Assembly (NCBI GenBank): GCA_029858145.1
Contig: JAOUFP010000180.1
Coordinates: 1-6,401, forward strand
DNA from: Nitrospirota bacterium
GTDB taxonomy: Bacteria > Nitrospirota > Thermodesulfovibrionia > Thermodesulfovibrionales > UBA6898
DNA: 6,401 nucleotides
Direction: 5' to 3'
The notes below the pieces were generated by a model. The model saw only the letters and a list, made by a program, of their open reading frames with translations, searched no databases and was not told where the DNA came from. Below are positions 4,859 to 6,401 of the stretch, one piece after another; position 1 is the stretch's first letter, and each line of letters begins with the position of its first letter. The translations under genes and the position numbers were made by a program.

Positions 4859-6401
4859 CTAAGGAAGCACGTTCACCACGCACTCTCCTCCGCCAAAGGT
4901 CTGGCCTTTGTTTGTGACCGCCTCGATATTAACAGTCGCCATCTTCCCTCCGAGTGAAGCAGGTACAGCGTTCATCACTGTCAGTTTAAACGGTGTCACC
5001 GTCCCGGGCGTTATGACAATGCCACAGTCAGCAGGCGGCACCACCCTCGGTGTGCCTAACCACCGATTATACGGTCCGTATATCCCCAGCCCGCTCAGGG
5101 TGCCGTCGGCATTGCCGATTACGCTCATCATGAACCGGCTGACACTCATCGAATCGTTGCAATCCCAGTTATACAGATTCAGCGTAACCGTCAGCGGCTG
5201 TCCTGCCGTCACCTTTACGGGACAGGCAAGTTGTACGCCGAAGGGCACAGGAGCTTCTACCGCCACGTCATTATCGGTTATCGTGTATGTATGGGATGTC
5301 GTTGTCCCAAGCGTCGCACTGACCGGCGATGATAACGTAACCGAAAACGTCTCACTGCCCTCAACTGCCGTGTCGTTCGTTATCGGCACGTTGATCGTGC
5401 GGTTCGTCTGCCCTGGTGTGAAGGTCAATGTCCCCGCCGTTGCAGTGTAATCACTCCCTGCTGTTGCTGTACCGTTTGACGACGCGTAGTTCACCATCAC
5501 CGTCTTCCCTGATGCCGCGGACAAGGTCACTGTAATCGCTGCGGGTGTCGTCGCTTCACTTCCGCTGGACGTTGCCTGCGGGAACTGTACTGTCGGCGCA
5601 GGGTCGTTATCCATTATCGTCACCGTCGCGCTTGCCGGAATCCCCAACGCCGCCCCACCGGTTGGGTTCGATAACGTAACAGCAAACGTCTCACTGGCTT
5701 CATCCAATATGTCATTGGTGATCGCAACCGTAAAGCTCTTGTTTGCCGTGTCTCCGTCTGCCCAGCTCAGCGTGCCGCTCCCGGCCGTGTAATCAGAACC
5801 GGCCGCGGCCGTCCCGTTTGATGTCGCGTAGCTGACTCCTGCCGCCCCGCTGCCGCCGCCTGTCCGGGTCGCCGTTATCGTTACAGCACCGCCGTCTTCA
5901 GCCACTGAGTAACCGGATGCGCTGAGCTGAATCGAGCCGGCGCCGCCTGCGCCTCTTGTCAGCGTCGCGGTCATCGTTGCGCCGGAGGCACTGATACCGG
6001 AAACACCGACGCTGCTTGCAGTTCCGCTGTAAAGATTGCTGTCAGGAGATGAAGCGGCATCGAATGTCGTATTGTTTTTGGAACCCGGGAATGGGTCTCC
6101 TGCATTGCCGCTGCTCAGATTTTTCTCCATCTCCCATAGATTGTCGGCCTGGACCAGCGCGACCTTATAATGACCGGTCACGCATGATGGGCCCCCCGGA
6201 TAGCACTCAGCAGTATTGCCTGATTTCGCTTCATCGATATGCCAGATAAGCAGCCCGGATGAGGGAAGCCCCGCATCAAAGTTTGTCTTTTGTCGGTTTT
6301 CAACGAGGAAGTACTCTCCGCTCACACCAGGCACGCCGTCTAAAAGCTGATAAAAGTCATCATGTGTTTCTGCCGCGTCAATTGCCTCACCTGCAAGGGT
6401 C
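4859..6401 (-). CDS. M6-type metalloprotease with two Calx-beta modules, 3' part (cut by right window edge)
   Basis: The last 513 residues of a large, probably secreted protein; the frame is open to the right edge, so the GTG at 6334 is not a real start. Numbering from the edge, residues 1 to about 150 match the C-terminal part of M6 (immune-inhibitor-A-like) peptidase domains: GEYFLVENRQ (28-37) and SGLLIWHIDE (48-57), with Cys66 and Cys73 nearby. The zinc motif HExxH would lie upstream, outside the window. Two Calx-beta modules follow, about 156-266 and 270-378, each with SNGTA-x-AGSDYTA, an SETF-VTLS segment and an end at DND; they may bind Ca2+. The last domain (about 379-513) has four cysteines (393, 414, 459, 507) and beta-type sequence I do not recognise. 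It ends in VNVLP with no LPXTG or PEP-CTERM signal. The role is probably extracellular proteolysis or surface attachment. A 13-bp terminator follows. Confidence 0.8.
   Translation of the reverse strand, partial: TLAGEAIDAAETHDDFYQLLDGVPGVSGEYFLVENRQKTNFDAGLPSSGLLIWHIDEAKSGNTAECYPGGPSCVTGHYKVALVQADNLWEMEKNLSSGNAGDPFPGSKNNTTFDAASSPDSNLYSGTASSVGVSGISASGATMTATLTRGAGGAGSIQLSASGYSVAEDGGAVTITATRTGGGSGAAGVSYATSNGTAAAGSDYTAGSGTLSWADGDTANKSFTVAITNDILDEASETFAVTLSNPTGGAALGIPASATVTIMDNDPAPTVQFPQATSSGSEATTPAAITVTLSAASGKTVMVNYASSNGTATAGSDYTATAGTLTFTPGQTNRTINVPITNDTAVEGSETFSVTLSSPVSATLGTTTSHTYTITDNDVAVEAPVPFGVQLACPVKVTAGQPLTVTLNLYNWDCNDSMSVSRFMMSVIGNADGTLSGLGIYGPYNRWLGTPRVVPPADCGIVITPGTVTPFKLTVMNAVPASLGGKMATVNIEAVTNKGQTFGGGECVVNVLP
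5267..5935 (-). repeat. Tandem Calx-beta coding repeat
   Basis: The two Calx-beta modules are still similar at DNA level. GATAACGTAAC-type sequence occurs at 5331 and 5670 (339 bases apart), followed by matching AACGTCTCACTG, and a CCGTTTGA-CGCGTAG pattern recurs at about 5469 and 5811 (342 bases apart). The spacing is a whole number of codons (113-114), consistent with in-frame duplication of one module inside the protease gene. Confidence 0.65.

Noticed and set aside
4908..5450. A 180-codon plus-strand ORF
   Set aside because: It is antisense to the Calx-beta and C-terminal coding region and its Thr/Val/Ser-rich product mirrors that repeat-rich gene.
5795..5812. GC-rich palindromic sequence (CCGGCCGCGGCCG)
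   Set aside because: It encodes the alanine- and glycine-rich part of a Calx-beta module and sits mid-gene, so codon content explains it.

Overview
The window is bacterial chromosomal DNA with dense coding, Shine-Dalgarno-led starts and mixed strands. A GEMM-like leader RNA, a receiver-PilZ protein with a cysteine-bearing insert, a SprT-like protein and a large M6-type protease with Calx-beta modules together suggest an anaerobic Gram-negative of the Desulfobacterota or Nitrospirota type. That placement is an inference from gene style; no rRNA or tRNA is present.

Left part (1-853): two minus-strand genes form a tight pair. A secreted or periplasmic thioredoxin-fold protein (297-752) is followed at once by a SprT-like gene (1-290) that runs off the left edge. 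An AT-rich gap of about 100 bases separates them from the divergent helicase.

Centre (854-3260): a full-length superfamily 2 helicase of the MrfA/YprA type, with a DUF1998 region and a C-terminal cysteine cluster, probably acting in DNA repair. It converges on the next minus-strand operon across a 169-base gap.

Signalling operon (3261 to about 4463, minus strand): this is the most interesting part. In transcription order it has a promoter candidate (TTGACA, 17 bases, extended -10), a GEMM-I-like aptamer (4352-4269), an intrinsic terminator whose 5' arm lies inside the aptamer's ligand-binding 3' strand (4278-4243), a 67-residue cysteine-motif protein, and a receiver-PilZ protein. The PilZ domain keeps both c-di-GMP-binding motifs, while the receiver has Glu in place of the phospho-acceptor Asp. 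The layout suggests a circuit in which a cyclic dinucleotide switches transcription on through the RNA, and the product then reads c-di-GMP through PilZ.

Right part (4464-6401): a gene-poor stretch of about 330 bases, a strong 13-bp terminator hairpin, then the 3' end of a large minus-strand gene. It encodes the end of an M6-type peptidase domain, two Calx-beta modules and a cysteine-containing C-terminal domain. Its 5' end, including the expected zinc site, lies beyond the right edge.
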